This document shows positions 36,401 to 48,331 of a DNA stretch of 64,000 bases, in pieces. Every line of letters starts with the position of its first letter. Positions within the stretch are counted from its first letter, which is position 1. The DNA comes from Mangifera indica (Eukaryota > Streptophyta > Magnoliopsida > Sapindales > Anacardiaceae): assembly GCF_011075055.1 (NCBI RefSeq), contig NC_058155.1, positions 4,390,001 to 4,454,000 on the forward strand. Reading direction: 5' to 3'. The notes under the pieces were generated by a model. The model had not been told where the DNA came from and ran no database searches. It saw nothing but the letters and a program-made list of their open reading frames with translations. Made by a program: the position numbers and the translations under genes.

Positions 36401-37656
36401 GCAAGTGACAAGAATCATAGTGTCATGCGAGAGCCTTTTATTTGTAGCTGTATAATCAATTTAAGCGATTGTTGTGGCATCAATGCTTGGAGGAAGGCCC
36501 TGGCTTACCAGGAGGGTTACGGTTGCTTGGAGGAACATCAATGCTGGTATGAAGCTCATCAGAACTCGCCAAAGGGCTAAATAGAAGAAGGAACACAACG
36601 ATCAAAAGGAAGGAACGAATAAGTGAATGAGAAGTAATAATAGTGCTTGCCATTTATGTATTCTTTTTGCTTGTTTATTACTAAGAGATGAACATGCCTG
36701 CATATATATGGGGAGAGGGTAGTGACCTGACTTTGAGAAATCAAATTTTAATTAATTTCACTTTCTTGAATTTTTTTCATTGGTGGAGGTTAGCTGTCAT
36801 GGGGCCATCACTGTTCCCTGTAGACTTTCAAAGCGTTTGCTTGACCACGTTGCTGAAAATAATCAAAACCATTTATTGAAGCACTCTTTGGTTTTTGTTT
36901 CTAAAGGGGATATATTTCAAAAAGAAAAATATATTAACCAAGTTAAAAAGAGCGATTCTTTTAGACAAATCAATAAAAAATTAGTGCCACATGACTGAAG
37001 GTTGTTGTTGATAAAGTCCTCGGGAGATTGTGAGTCTCTGACAAGAGAAAACTATTGTAAGAAAGCAACTAATTATGTCAAAACAATTAAGAAATCAATA
37101 CAAAAATATATTCCGATTGATATTCGTGAATTGTGAATGTTATGTGCTTTAAATAGTTTAGTATACCTGTGTTGATAATAACCCTAGTTTTAATGGTTTG
37201 TGCCGATCAGCAATATTGGAAGAAATCTTGAATTTATTTTGGGGAGGGTTGGATTTTTTAATTCAATTTAATACATAATTACATATCTATTTGACGTAAT
37301 TATCCAGTTTTATTCTTAAAAATATATATTTAACATTTTTTTTCAAAGTTCTGATTCAAACTCTTACTTTGACGAGTAGAAATTTTAAATTCTTATGACT
37401 TTTGTGATGCATTAAAGCAGTCAATTCCAGAGCAATTTTCTTCCTTCATACACGGGTAAGAAAATAAAAATTTCCATGATAGACAACATAAGCAAGTCAT
37501 CTCTTTTACAGTTCCACCAAATACTGTAAGAACAATCTCCCGAAGACTTGATGAATAGAGTCTTTAATTAAGTGGCTCCAATTTCTATTGATTTGTTGAA
37601 AACGCTAACTCATTTCTCGATAATAGTCTGCAAGTGGTGGCCCCACAACTGCCAAC
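33452..37656 (+). repeat. Repeat unit C, left part (MULE-like 5' region)
   Basis: It aligns by eye with unit B from 13365 and with unit A from 4002, and keeps parts both lack. Examples are about 345 bp at 34381-34725 absent from B, and about 470 bp at 36615-37085 absent from A. The latter includes a frame at 36780-36998 reading VEVSCHGAITVPCRLSKRLL, which I do not recognise. Unit C carries the hAT MITE at 35647 and is split at 37656 by copia 2. The flanks of that insertion (CCAAC, CTAAC) correspond to the single CCGAC of unit A at 6012-6016. Confidence 0.72.
35647..35975. mobile_element. hAT-type MITE with perfect 8-bp duplication (329 bp)
   Basis: Ends TAGGGCTGGATTTGAACC and GGCTTGAATCCAGCCCTA are inverted repeats, with the first twelve bases perfect. 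TCTCAAAC flanks it on both sides (35639-35646 and 35976-35983). Unit A has one TCTCAAAC (4820-4827) and no insert, so this is a proven empty site. The interior is unusually rich in GAGCTCGAGC-like palindromes next to each end, which extend the hairpin. No coding capacity. Confidence 0.93.
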
Positions 37657-38691
37657 TGTTAGAATTATGAAGCTGGAAAGAATTTGGATTCAAAATGGAG
37701 TCAAATTTTGACATGTAAGTACATCAAACGAACTCTGTTTTACTCAAATAGAAAGCTTATTTTCGATATGAATCCAATGCCTTAAAAATCGTAGCAAACG
37801 GAGCTCTCATGCGCCCTCACTCGACTTAACAAGGTCTGGTGGTCAATTTTACACAGATTTTCCAAATCCGTTTTCTTTTCAGTTTTTCAAGTCCAAACCA
37901 ATTATGGATGTATGATGTATTAAGGGATCTCTAAGGGGGCGTTTGGTTTGATTAATGTTTTATTACTAAAATAAAAAATTACTTTGAAGATAGATTATTT
38001 AGAATATTACTGGGTATAAATGATTACTATGCTTGATAAAATTTGGTAAGTATAAATAATTATTGTGTTTGGTTAAAGGTAATAAAAGATTACTAGTAAA
38101 TTATTTTACTTAAATGCCCTTGAATATAATTATTTTTAAATATTTTTTATATTATTTGTCATATTAATTAAAAATAAATTTATTTTTATCTGAAAAAATT
38201 AATAAATAATAATATAATTATAATAAAATCAAGATTACCTTGGTAATTTTTAAATACTTAAGGTGAATGTGGTAATCAGATTACCACCTATATTACTTGT
38301 CACGTCAGTATTTATAATAGAAGATTACTGTAATATTTTATTACTGACAAATAAAACAAGGGAATAAAAGATAGATTATCAAGGTAATCTTAAAAAATTA
38401 GAACCAAACGACCCCTAAGGGTTTTAGACTTAGATTGACAAGTTTAGGAAGGTGTGAGAGATCTGTCACAGAAAGATTCATGATTGAGAGTGAAAGAGAC
38501 AGAGGCTTGAGTTTGTAATCATCAATTTGATAGTGGAAGAAGTGCTGGTGTCCTCTGTAGACGTAGGGAATTTCCCGAACCATATAAAACACTTGTGTCT
38601 ATTTTATTTTCTGTTTTTGTGATGTGCACTTAATTGTGCTTTGCGACTTTTTCTTTTTCTTCTTCTTTCTTTTAGGGTTTATCTCTTAACA
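37657..38691 (+). repeat. 5' LTR of copia 2, with MITE insertion and promoter deletion
   Basis: It matches the 3' LTR on both sides of the MITE at 37935-38415. At about 37909 ATTATGGAT joins GTATGATGTAT directly. The 3' LTR has about 50 bp more at this point, including CTATAAATA. The 5' LTR has therefore lost its TATA box, and no copia 2 transcript would be expected from it. Confidence 0.9.
37935..38415. mobile_element. Harbinger/Tourist-type MITE inside the copia 2 LTR (481 bp)
   Basis: Ends GGGGGCGTTTGGTT and AACCAAACGACCCC, flanked by TAA on both sides (37932-37934 and 38416-38418). The 3' LTR has TCTCTAAGAATAGAC with one TAA at 43134-43136, an empty site. Hence the MITE landed after copia 2. 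It is the youngest-looking member of the four MITE copies of this family in the window, since its ends are the best preserved. Confidence 0.94.
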
Positions 38692-38694
38692 ACT

Positions 38695-38706
38695 GGTATC
38701 AGAGTC
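38695..38706 (+). other. Primer-binding site of copia 2
   Basis: TGGTATCAGAGT, three bases after the LTR end CTTAACA. Complementary to the initiator Met-tRNA 3' end. Confidence 0.9.
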
Positions 38707-38759
38707 TAATTCATCAGTGGTTGGTTTTGTCAATTCGGGTGGAGGATCATAGGTTCAGA

Positions 38760-41700
38760 GAAGGACCATTACAAGGTTGAGAAGTTTAATGGGTCGAATT
38801 TCAATTTTTAGAAGATGTAGATAGAGGATTACCTGTACCTGAAAGACTTGTACTTGTTGCTCAAAGAAAAGCTAGCAAATGTGAATGATGAAGATTGGAA
38901 ATTGTTAGATCGCAAAGCCTTAGGCGCGATTTGATTGAGTTTGTCAAGATCAATAGCCTTTAATGTGAAAAACCAAGACACGATGGCATCTCTCATGAAA
39001 GCCTTATCAAATCTTTATGAACAACCTTCTGTTGCAAACAAGTTACATTTAATAAAGAAACTTTTTTCTCTTCGAATGTCAAAAAATAGAAACTTCAAAG
39101 AGCACCTAAATGCATTTAATGAGATTACGTATTAGCTAACATCTGTTAAAATAGAGCTTGATGATAAAGTACAAGCCTTGCTCATCCTCGGTTAGTTACT
39201 TGAAAGCTAGAAGGGTACAGTCCAATCAATCAGTAGAGAGTTTAGGAAAGAAAAATTGAAGTTTTCAGAAGTTATGGATATGATCATGACTGAAGAGATT
39301 TGTAGGCGTGAAGATGGGGTTTTTAATTCAAAGTTAACCTAAAATGTAGGAAGTAAAGGAAGAAGCAACACTAGAGGTAGGCAACATGGCATATCTAAGT
39401 CAAAACGTGGTAAGTTTAAATTTAGGAACCATCAAAGTAATTCACAAGATGGTAAGAAAGACATCGAGTGTTGGAATTACCATAGGACGGGGCATTACCA
39501 ACCAAAATGTAAAGCTATAAAGAAAAAAATTGATGCTTAGACTAGTACAGATTATGTTTCAGAAGGCTCAAATGATGTTTTAATTTGCTCTTTAGAGGAT
39601 AATACTGAGTTAGGGATATTGGACTCATGAGCAATGTTTCATGCTACCTCTAGAAAGGAATTATTTGAAAAATACGTAGCAAGTAACTTGGGTACGGTTC
39701 ATCTTAATGATGAAAAGGTATGTGACATTGTGGGTAAAGGAAAAGTGAAGATTAACCTGAATGGATCTGTTTGGAATTAAGATAATATGAGGCATGTACC
39801 TAATTTAAAGAAAAATTTGATTTCAATTGGGTAGTTGGCTATAGATGGTTACGTGATAACCTTTTCAAGAGATGTCTAGAATATTTCGAAGGAAGCTATG
39901 ACTATTGCCAAAGGAAAAAAGAATAGAACTCTTTACACAACTATAGATAGACATGGTTTACTTACTGTAGTTGAAAATATAGATGAACCCAACTTATGGC
40001 ATTAGAGGATTGGGCATATGAGTGCTAAGGGACTGTAAGTCATGCATTCAAATGGCAAGTTGCCAAATTTGAAATCGATTGACCTAGACACGTATGAAAG
40101 TTGCATTTTTGGAAAGCAAAAAAGAGTGAGCTTTAAGAAAATCGAGAGAATTCTAAAGGCAATGATATTAGAGTTAGTTCACATAAATGCTTAAGGACCT
40201 ACAATAGTCTCCTCAGTTCACAGAAAATAATATTTCATCACTTTCGTAGATGATCACTCAAGAAAGGTTTGGGTTTATTTTTTGAGGCAAAAATCTAAGG
40301 TATTTGATGCCTTCATGAAGTGGAAGGCAATGGTTGAGAATGAAAATGATTCAAAGATAAAAAAGTTACAACCAGATAATGATGGTAAGTATGAAGATTT
40401 TAAGGTCAAAATGTTTTACTTCGAGAGTGGGATTCGTCTTAAGAGGACCATGCCTAGTGTTCTATAGTAGAATAGTGTTATAGAACATATGAACCAAACA
40501 TTTACTGACAGAGCCAGAAGCATGAGGCTACACATTGGTTTGCCAAAGCAGTTATGGGTAGAAGTAGTCAATACAATAGCTTATTTAATTAATCGTGATC
40601 CATCAACACCCTTAGATTTCAAACAATTGGAAGAAATTTGGAGTGGTTAGGAGGTAAAACTTTCTCATACTAGAGTTTTTGGCTATGTAGCATATGTCCA
40701 TGTCAGTGATAATACTAGAAACAAACTTAACCCAAAATCTGTTAAATTTATTTTTTATTAGCTATAGGGATGATGAATTTGGGTACAAGTTTTGGGATGA
40801 AAATAGTAAGAAGATGATTAGGAGCAGGGATGTCATCTTTAATGGGAAAGTTATGTATAAAGATAGGAAATCTATAGAGTCTTCTAATGATAGGGTATCT
40901 AAACCTAACTATTTTAATCATGATGATGTGTCTGTTTGTAAGAATCCTAAGTTAGGTACATAATCAAAAGCTAAGGAAACTATAGAAAAAGAACCAGTCA
41001 CTACTTCAAGTTTGACGTCTAGAGGTGTAAACTCAAAACCACCAAAAAAAAGAATTACATATTTATACCTTAATAAGTTAGAAGATCCAACAAATCCAGT
41101 GCAAAGGTCTAAGTGACATCGAATACCAAACAAGAAGTATGACTTGAATTATCTACCACTGACTGATGGTAGGGAGCCTTAATGTTATGCTAAGGCACGT
41201 CAGTAGATGATTCTAGCAAGTGGGAGCTAGTGATAAATGATAAGATGAAGTCTCTAATTTCAAACCATACATGGGAGTTGACAGAGTTACCAGAGGGTAA
41301 GAAGGCACTCTAAAATAAATGGGCCTTTAAAATTATGGAAAAACATGATGGCTCCAAGAGGTACAAGGCTAGATTGGTGGTCAAGGGTTTTCAACAGAAA
41401 AAGGGCATTGACTATATAGAAATGTTTTTCCTTGTTGTGAAATTGAGCACAGTTCAATTAGTCTTGAGCATTATGGTAGTAGAAGATTTGCATATAGAGC
41501 AATTAGATGTAAAAACTGCTTTTCTACATGGTGATCTCAAAGAGGAGATATACATGATGTAATTAAAAGGTTTCATGGAAAAAGAAAAGAAAATCTAGTA
41601 TTTAGGTTGACCAAAAGCTTGTATGGCCTTAAGTAAGCACCTCGTTAATGGTACACGAAATTTTATGGCTTTATGCAAAAGAAAAGTTACTTGAGATGCA

Positions 41701-42720
41701 ATGTTGACCATCGTTGTTACTTCAAGAAGGTTAGTGCCAGTTACATTATCTTATTACTCTATATTGATGATGTGTTAGTAGTTGGAGCAGATTTGGAAAA
41801 AATAAAAAAATTAAAGAAACAACTATCTAGTGAGTTTGAGATGAAGTATTCGGGGGCAGCAAAACATATTCTTGGAATAAGAATTAATAGAGATAAAAGG
41901 AGAGGTATATTGCAATTGTCTCATGTAGAGTACATTCACAAGGTTCTTTAGCGTTTTAGCATGAGTGATACTAAGCTAGTCAAAATTTCTATAGCCAGTC
42001 ACTTTAGACATTCCAAGGATCAGTGTCTAGAGATAGATGAAGAAAATGCTTACATGGATAAAGTTCCATATACGTTTGTAATTGGAAGCTTAATGTATAC
42101 TATAGTTTGCACGAGGCCAGATATTGCTCATGCTGTGTAAACGATTAGTAGATTTATGTCTAATCTAGGCAAGCAGTATTGGGAGGCAATTAAATGGATT
42201 TTAGGATATCTACGAGGTACAATAGACAAATGTTTATGTTTCAAAAGAGGTGATTTGAAGCTATAAGAATATGTTGATACTAACTTTGCTGGAAAGATGG
42301 ATCACAAAGGAACACTATAGGGTATGTTTTTACTTTCGATGCGACAACCATTAGTTTGGTTTCTCAATTACAAAAGATTGTGACGTTGTCTATAACTGAG
42401 GCAGAGTATGTGGCTGTTACAAAGGCAAACAAAGAACTGATTTGGTTACAAGGTTTGCTAACAGAATTGGGATTTAAACAAATGTTGAATGTGTTGCATA
42501 GTGATAGCCAAAGTGGATACACTTAGCCAAGAATTTGACATTTCATTTGAGGATCAAACATATAAGTCTGAGATATCACTTAATTCATACTTTGTTAGAT
42601 GAAGGCGTGTTGACACTTGTGAAGATTCTTGTGAGTTAAAATCCAGATAACATGTTAAGCAAGCCAGTGACTATCGAGAAACTAAAGCTGTGTTCAGTTT
42701 CAATTGGTCTTCAAGGGTGA
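38760..42720 (+). pseudogene. gag-pol of copia 2
   Basis: gag: VEKFNGSNFNF, then ANKLHLIKKLFSLRMSKNRN (about 39035-39095). Zinc knuckle at about 39465: CWNYHRTGHYQPKC, with the second Cys changed to Tyr. A protease block with a stop right after the DS (about 39627). GAG-pre-integrase (RIGHMSAKGL), integrase (FVDDHSRKVWVYF at about 40243; QPDNDGKYED). RT: KARLVVKGFQQKKGIDY (about 41365), QLDVKTAFLHGDLKEEIYM (about 41500-41560), LLYIDDVLVVGA (about 41755). RNase H blocks run to about 42620. Stops and frameshifts are numerous, so it is inactive. Confidence 0.92.
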
Positions 42721-42800
42721 AGCAACAGAAGTTAAGTGCACTGTTTTCATTAGTAAGAAGAGTTGATAATTGCATGAGTTTCAATTTTCAAGTGGGAGAT

Positions 42801-43412
42801 TGTTAGAATTATGAAGCTTGAAAGAATTTGGATTCAAAATAAAGTCAAACTTTGACATGTAAGTAGGTCAAACAAAGTCTGTTTTACTCAAACAAGGTAT
42901 CGTTAGAAAGTTTATTTTCGATATGAATCTAATGCCTCAAAAATTGCAACAAATGGAGTTCTCATGTGCCCTCACGTGACTCAACAAGCTCCAGTGGTCA
43001 GTTTTACATAGATTTTTTGAATATGTTTTCTTTTCAATTTTTCGAGTCCAAAATAGTTATGGATTGCTCCTATACTATAAATACACATGTTAAACGTCTT
43101 AGAAATGAGGTATATGATGTATTAAGAGATCTCTAAGAATAGACTTAGAATGGCAAGTTTAGAAATGTGAAAGAGATATGTGAGAGAGTGATTTGTGATT
43201 AAGAGTGAGAGAGACAGAGGCTTGAGTTTGTAATCATTAATTTGATAGTGGAAGAAGTGCTGGTACACTCCGTTGACGTAGGGAATTTCTCAAACCACAT
43301 AAAACTCTTGTGTCTCCTTTTTTTTTTTCTGTTTTTGTGATGTGTGCATGATTGTGCTTTATGACTTTTTCTTCTTCTTCTTCTTCTTTCTTTCTAGGTT
43401 TATCTCCTAACA
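42801..43412 (+). repeat. 3' LTR of copia 2 (612 bp)
   Basis: Starts TGTTAGAATTATGAAGCTTG directly after CAAGTGGGAGAT and ends CTCCTAACA. It preserves the part deleted from the 5' LTR and has no MITE, so it is the better reference for this family. Confidence 0.93.
43076..43083 (+). promoter_or_regulatory. TATA box in the copia 2 3' LTR
   Basis: TATAAATA in the context CCTATACTATAAATACACATG, at the usual distance from the LTR start for a U3 promoter. It is deleted from the 5' LTR. Confidence 0.65.
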
Positions 43413-43960
43413 CTAACCTCTATCAATGAAATAAATAAATAAATAAATCAAGAAGATGCACTAGTTTTAATTTGATCTATCATGCTGCATAACTGGGATA
43501 TTGAAAAGTTAGGCCACGACTCTCTTTCTATTTATGTAGGCAAGTTAATCTCAGAGTTATTAACAAACAAGTGAGATAGTAATATTATTACTTCTCGTTT
43601 ACTTGTTTGTTGTTTCCTTATTAATTAGATCTAATAGTTTTTGTCATTGAATCAGTTTTGTATTGTGTCAATTCAAGTTTCGAATTGAAGATTCTAAACT
43701 CTAACCTGACCCAAAATAAAATCATATCAAAATTTCTCAACCTTAAACTAAACTAAAATATATGTAAGTTGATCTAATCAGACCCAAATTAACCAATCTA
43801 TGTAACTAAGAAAAATCATCTCAAAACACATGCAAAACAACACACTTTGTAAAATATTATGGAATTATACGATTTGTTACAAATTAATACATGAAAAGAT
43901 ATTATAACACAAAATGACATATTGTCAAAACAAAATTGCTCTATTTCAAGTTAATATTAA
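43413..43960 (+). repeat. Repeat unit C, right part
   Basis: It continues at CTAACCTCTATCAATG, matching unit A 6012-7085 but without the MITE that A carries at 6060-6546. It ends at GTTAATATTAA, where the MITE at 43961 begins. The section matching A 7090-8430 (inferred transposase N-terminus) is missing from C. Confidence 0.75.
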
Positions 43961-44447
43961 GCAGGCCTTCGGTTTGAGTAATCAAATATTATTTTAGTAA
44001 TTTATCTTTTATTATTTGTATTTTGTTTGGTTTGTCACATAATAAAATATTTTAATAATCTTCTACCATCAATAATAATGTGGTAGGTAATATAAGTGAT
44101 AATTTGATTATTAACTTCATCTTAAATATTAAAATATTACTAAGGTAATATTAATTTTGTTATCGTTTTATCCTTATTAATTTTTTTGGACTAAAATACC
44201 CTCACTTCCAATTAATATATGTAAAAAATAATATAAAAATATTTTAGAATAATTATACCTAATGATATTTAAGTAAAATAATATCTTAGTATTATTTTAT
44301 TACATCCAACCAAACATAATAATTATTTATACCTACAAACTTTTATTAACCATATTAATAATTTATATGCAATAATCTTTAAGTTAATTTATATTTATGG
44401 TAATAATTCATTTTTGGTAATGAAATATTACTTGAACCAATCACACC
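43961..44447. mobile_element. Harbinger-type MITE, third location
   Basis: Ends GCAGGCCTTCGGTTTGAGTA and TACTTGAACCAATCACACC, with TTA(A) at each side (about 43958-43960 and 44448-44450). 487 bp and AT-rich, internally like the MITE at 6060 (AATAATGTGGTAGGTAAT). The right end lies 28 bp before the solo LTR. Confidence 0.75.
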
Positions 44448-44475
44448 TTAATAGTTTTCTTATTTTTCTTTATAT

Positions 44476-46856
44476 TGTAATACTGACAGGTATGTCCAAG
44501 GTTATTTTAGTCATTTGCCTCTTAAATCATGCTTGTTTATTGAGTATGAGTGATTTTGATGATGCATGTTTATGTGAGGGGTCACGCCCTCGTGTGTGCA
44601 TTGGCAAGGGTAAAATAGTCTCTTTTGCAAAATGCATGAAAAATGGCTAAGTATGGAAGAAACACACACCCATGTATGTTGAGGCACACACTCATGTATG
44701 GTCAATATAGTTTGAATTTTGGATAAGGAGTAGTTTCGTGATGATTTCAAAAACTATCATTAATGAGTAACAACATATATGCTTGTGTATGGAGGGCACA
44801 CAATCATGTGTCATGCATTTCTACTAAAAATAAGAAGGAGCGTTGGGTCATGATTCTACCTTATAATTTTTAGCAAAAAACAAAAAGAAATTGAGAGGAT
44901 TTGTCAACTCTGAAACCAAGAAGATCGATGGATGGTTTGGAAGTTGTCTTGCCACTTTAAGACTTGTAATATATTGCTAGAAGAAAGGTAACTAAGTGAT
45001 TTCCTCTCATGTTATATGTGATTGGCTTTTGTTTTGTGTATTGCAAACTAAATTATGACAAGAATCTGTATAGTTATTTTCATATATGCACATGAATTGA
45101 CATTAATGTGTTGATAGTGTTAGCTGATTAACATAATGGTTAGTTGTTGACTCCATTCTTTGCCTATGTCTGTGTATAATTGAACACAACCTAGCATGCT
45201 GCCGATAATGACTATGTGATGTTGATTTTGTTTAACAACATATCAAAACAGATATTGTTAAATTTAAATGCTACTATGAGTGATCCTTAATCTAATTTCC
45301 ACCATAAACTTGTAGAACGACAAGTTATGAGTTAGCTTTGGACATTGAGTGCAAGGATTTGTTAATGATCGAATGGTGTAAAGGCTGAGGGATATTCTGG
45401 TGAGGTAGCAATTTGTTAGAAATGTTTATTGTTGTTGTAGTATTTCTTTCATTCCTTAAGTATGGTATGTTGGTTGGAAGTTTGTAGAATCTGACGAAGT
45501 TGTAATTCTATAGAATGACACTACAAGTTTGTGTGTTATTAAGCTATAATAGTCCCCATGTTAGGAGAAACCCAAAACAAGTGGAGGGATGCTTATCCTT
45601 GATTGGACACACGACTGTGTAAAGACCTTATGTTGAGCACAGGTGAAAGCAAGGCTAAAGAATGCCTATATGTTTCAAACAAGAGATAAAGAGACTATGT
45701 TACCCCTAGGCTATGTACAAAGAGGGGAAAAGAAAAGAAAGAGAAATTAGAAGCCTTAGTAAGGTAAGTTAAAATAGTTAGTTAAAGTATAAGTGTCCAA
45801 CTATGTGAAAGATGACATAAACCTTGAATGAATTGAATCTAAGTCAAAAATAAAAAGAGTTAAGGAAATTGATATACACTTGGATAGCCACCAGTTGTGT
45901 GTATAAGTGGCAAAATATGTAAAGGCAATAAGGTTATACAAGAGATAAATACTCATGAGATACATCATGTATTCAACATTAAGCTATATTAGTCATATAT
46001 TTCAATTTAGGTATGCATGGTAAGGGATTGTGGTATTTCAATTAGTTTTTCACGTGATCAACAAGATACATCACATATGTGCCTATAGGAAGGCCACCAA
46101 AATGTGGTAATTTAGATGACGGTTCCATAGCTAGATGTATATGCTAAGGGAAAGACTATGATTAGTTTCCCGGTGTGACCAAAGTATCATAACTAGTTAG
46201 CCTGACAGTCTAGTTACCATAAATGTGAGACACAATAGTTAATAAAAATTTAGGATGTTAATTGCTTTCATTTAAGCATTAGATATGTCAAGATCAACAT
46301 AGGTTTCAGTAGTCTATATGAGATAGTCTATGTATTTAGGGCACAAGGGTGTTGGGTAGTAGATGAATAGACGTAGGAGGATACTAAAAAACATTCACTT
46401 TAACCACATTCAAGCTAAGTGATGGAACACTAGGTTTTATGTCATGTTGTGAGTAAGGTCATCTACTTACTAAGTATTTTTACTTACGTGTTCCTTTTTT
46501 GTGGTTTTATAGGTAAAGGTGAATAGAAGGGCATATAGGGAAACCAATAGTCCAACTCTGGCAATTGCATAACGGTGAGGGCAAAATTTTCATTTCTAGT
46601 TTTATGGCATATTATGTATTTTTTTTTTCAACTAAGACTTAATTGTTTATGCACTAAGTTTGTGATGGGTGGATTTTCAGACACTTATTTTCAAACGATG
46701 TTATTTATTGAATAAATTGAGGTATTTCAAATATATTGATTGCATCTTTTTGCACATATTTTAAGATTAACAAATTAATATCATGCTTTAATTATACTAT
46801 ATGAGTTAAGATAGAGAGTTGTGCACATTTCTTTAGGTCATATGTTGTGTAAGGGT
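44476..46856 (+). repeat. Solo Ty3 LTR (about 2.4 kb)
   Basis: It starts TGTAATACTGACAGGTATGT and shows the family landmarks in order: CCAAGGTTATTTTAG, CACACTCATGTATG-type palindromes, TGAAAGATGACATAAACCTTG, GATACATCA, and a closing AGGTCATATGTTGTGTAAGG. No pol lies on either side, so it is a solo LTR or an LTR cut at its right end. The right end is uncertain because the final GGGGCGTTACA is not recognisable. Flanks: MITE on the left, MULE transposase on the right. Confidence 0.7.
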
Positions 46857-46879
46857 ACATATCTAGAAAAAGTGTACAC

Positions 46880-47800
46880 ACCATATTATTAGTCACTCTG
46901 TGATAGAGGTGTTTCCAAATGCGTACCATGGATGGTGCACATATAAAAGGAAATATACATAATAGTTACAAACAAATGAAGCCTATAGAAGGGTTATTTT
47001 AAAAGCCATGAATGCTTATTGGATACCAAATTTTGATGAGGCTATATGAATGATTTATGTTGTAAATCCCATGACAACCACCTATTTGAGCACTATTGAC
47101 CATAAAAGGTGGACGCATGCTCATTTCCAAGACATCCAATATAATAGAATGACTATGAACATTGTAGAGTTGTTCAATGTCTTAGCATGACACATACGAA
47201 TGTTGCCCGCGATGATACCCCTTGAATTTTTCATTCCACTTTATAAAAAATGATTTTACAACTAATGCGGCCTAGTAGGTTCGTTATAGTAATTATCATA
47301 TTATATTTTTTGTCCTTAAAATATTTGAAAATTTGTTAATATTTCAATATTTGTTTGACCATGCAAAATCTTTTAGTAATCCCTTAACTTTGTAGGCCAA
47401 GGAGAAATTAGTTGGTCATGTCCGAAAATTGACCAAAATGATTGTTAAGCCAATAACTATAGGCAAATATGAAGAATATGGTTTAGGTCAAATAGTCACT
47501 ACTATCAATATATTAGAAAAGGAATGTAGTTGTAAGAAATTTCAACTATCACACCTACCGTGTACAGATATTGCAACAATTACTAGGTCTTGGAATCTTT
47601 CAGATTATTTTTAAGGGCTGACTAAGTACTACTCTATTGAATATTGAAAAGTTATTTATAGGGAAGGTGTAAATGCATTGGGAGACTCGTCTAAATAGGA
47701 GCATCCCGATGAAATCAGTATGGTCTTTTCACCTCTAATGCAATGTCGACATTTAGAGAGACCTTCTTAACATAATAAGAGACCTTCACATAGGGGAGGA
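46880..47800 (+). pseudogene. MULE transposase, C-terminal half with SWIM zinc finger
   Basis: It reads VFPNAYHGWCTYK (end of the MULE core, V-F-P-x-A-x-H-x-x-C) at about 46911-46950. Next come AMNAYWIPNFDEA, RWTHAHFQDIQYNRMTMNIV (compare RW-x-x-A-x-F-x-G-x-R-Y-N-x-M-T-x-N-x-x-E-S-x-N), and a SWIM finger at about 47520-47580 reading CSCKKFQLSHLPC followed by T instead of H. After a stop, YYSIEY and LGDSS lead to a PSHRG tail. The first two acidic catalytic residues are upstream and absent. Stops at 47614, about 47049 and elsewhere kill it. It probably completes the N-terminal type seen in units A and B. Confidence 0.8.
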
Positions 47801-48331
47801 AGTACAAGAACACTATTTCAATCGATGTCATCAAGCTAGACAAACTAGATTTAATTATTCTTATCTAATACCTGAGGCAAACAAATCATCTTCATGTTAG
47901 GGTAATGTGAGTTGGGATGAAAGGTATCGCATGTTGGATGTGTGAATGCAACTCATGGTCGTGGGGAGTGTAATTGACTTTTGGATATAGCATGGAACAT
48001 GTAAGGTAGGTTGTGCAATTTAATTGTAATCATATATGAATTTTTCATTGTTTACCATTGTGTTCAACTTCTTAATGCAATTGTTTTTACTTTAGTCACT
48101 ATAGATATCAACAAGCATAAAGGAGTTCAAATTTGCATTTGTCATGATAGATATCAAGTTATTAAGTGAAGATATCATCTTATATTATATTTTAATTGTA
48201 TTATATTTTCATGGATGAAACTGAATGAATGAGGATGTCATAAATTGAAATACATACCAAGATATTAACTAAATGAAAAACACAAAATATAACTACGCAC
48301 GAATAAAACAAGATAATAGAAGGAACATAAA

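Larger units (their letters stand above)
37657..43412 (+). mobile_element. Ty1/copia element 2 (Tork-like) inserted in unit C
   Basis: LTRs TGTTAG...TAACA at 37657-38691 and 42801-43412, a PBS just after the first and the purine tract AGTGGGAGA just before the second. The target duplication is CCAAC (37652-37656) and CTAAC (43413-43417). Unit A gives the empty site. The 5' LTR is 1035 bp and the 3' LTR 612 bp. The difference is explained by the 481-bp MITE inside the 5' LTR, minus a deletion of about 50 bp. Confidence 0.93.
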
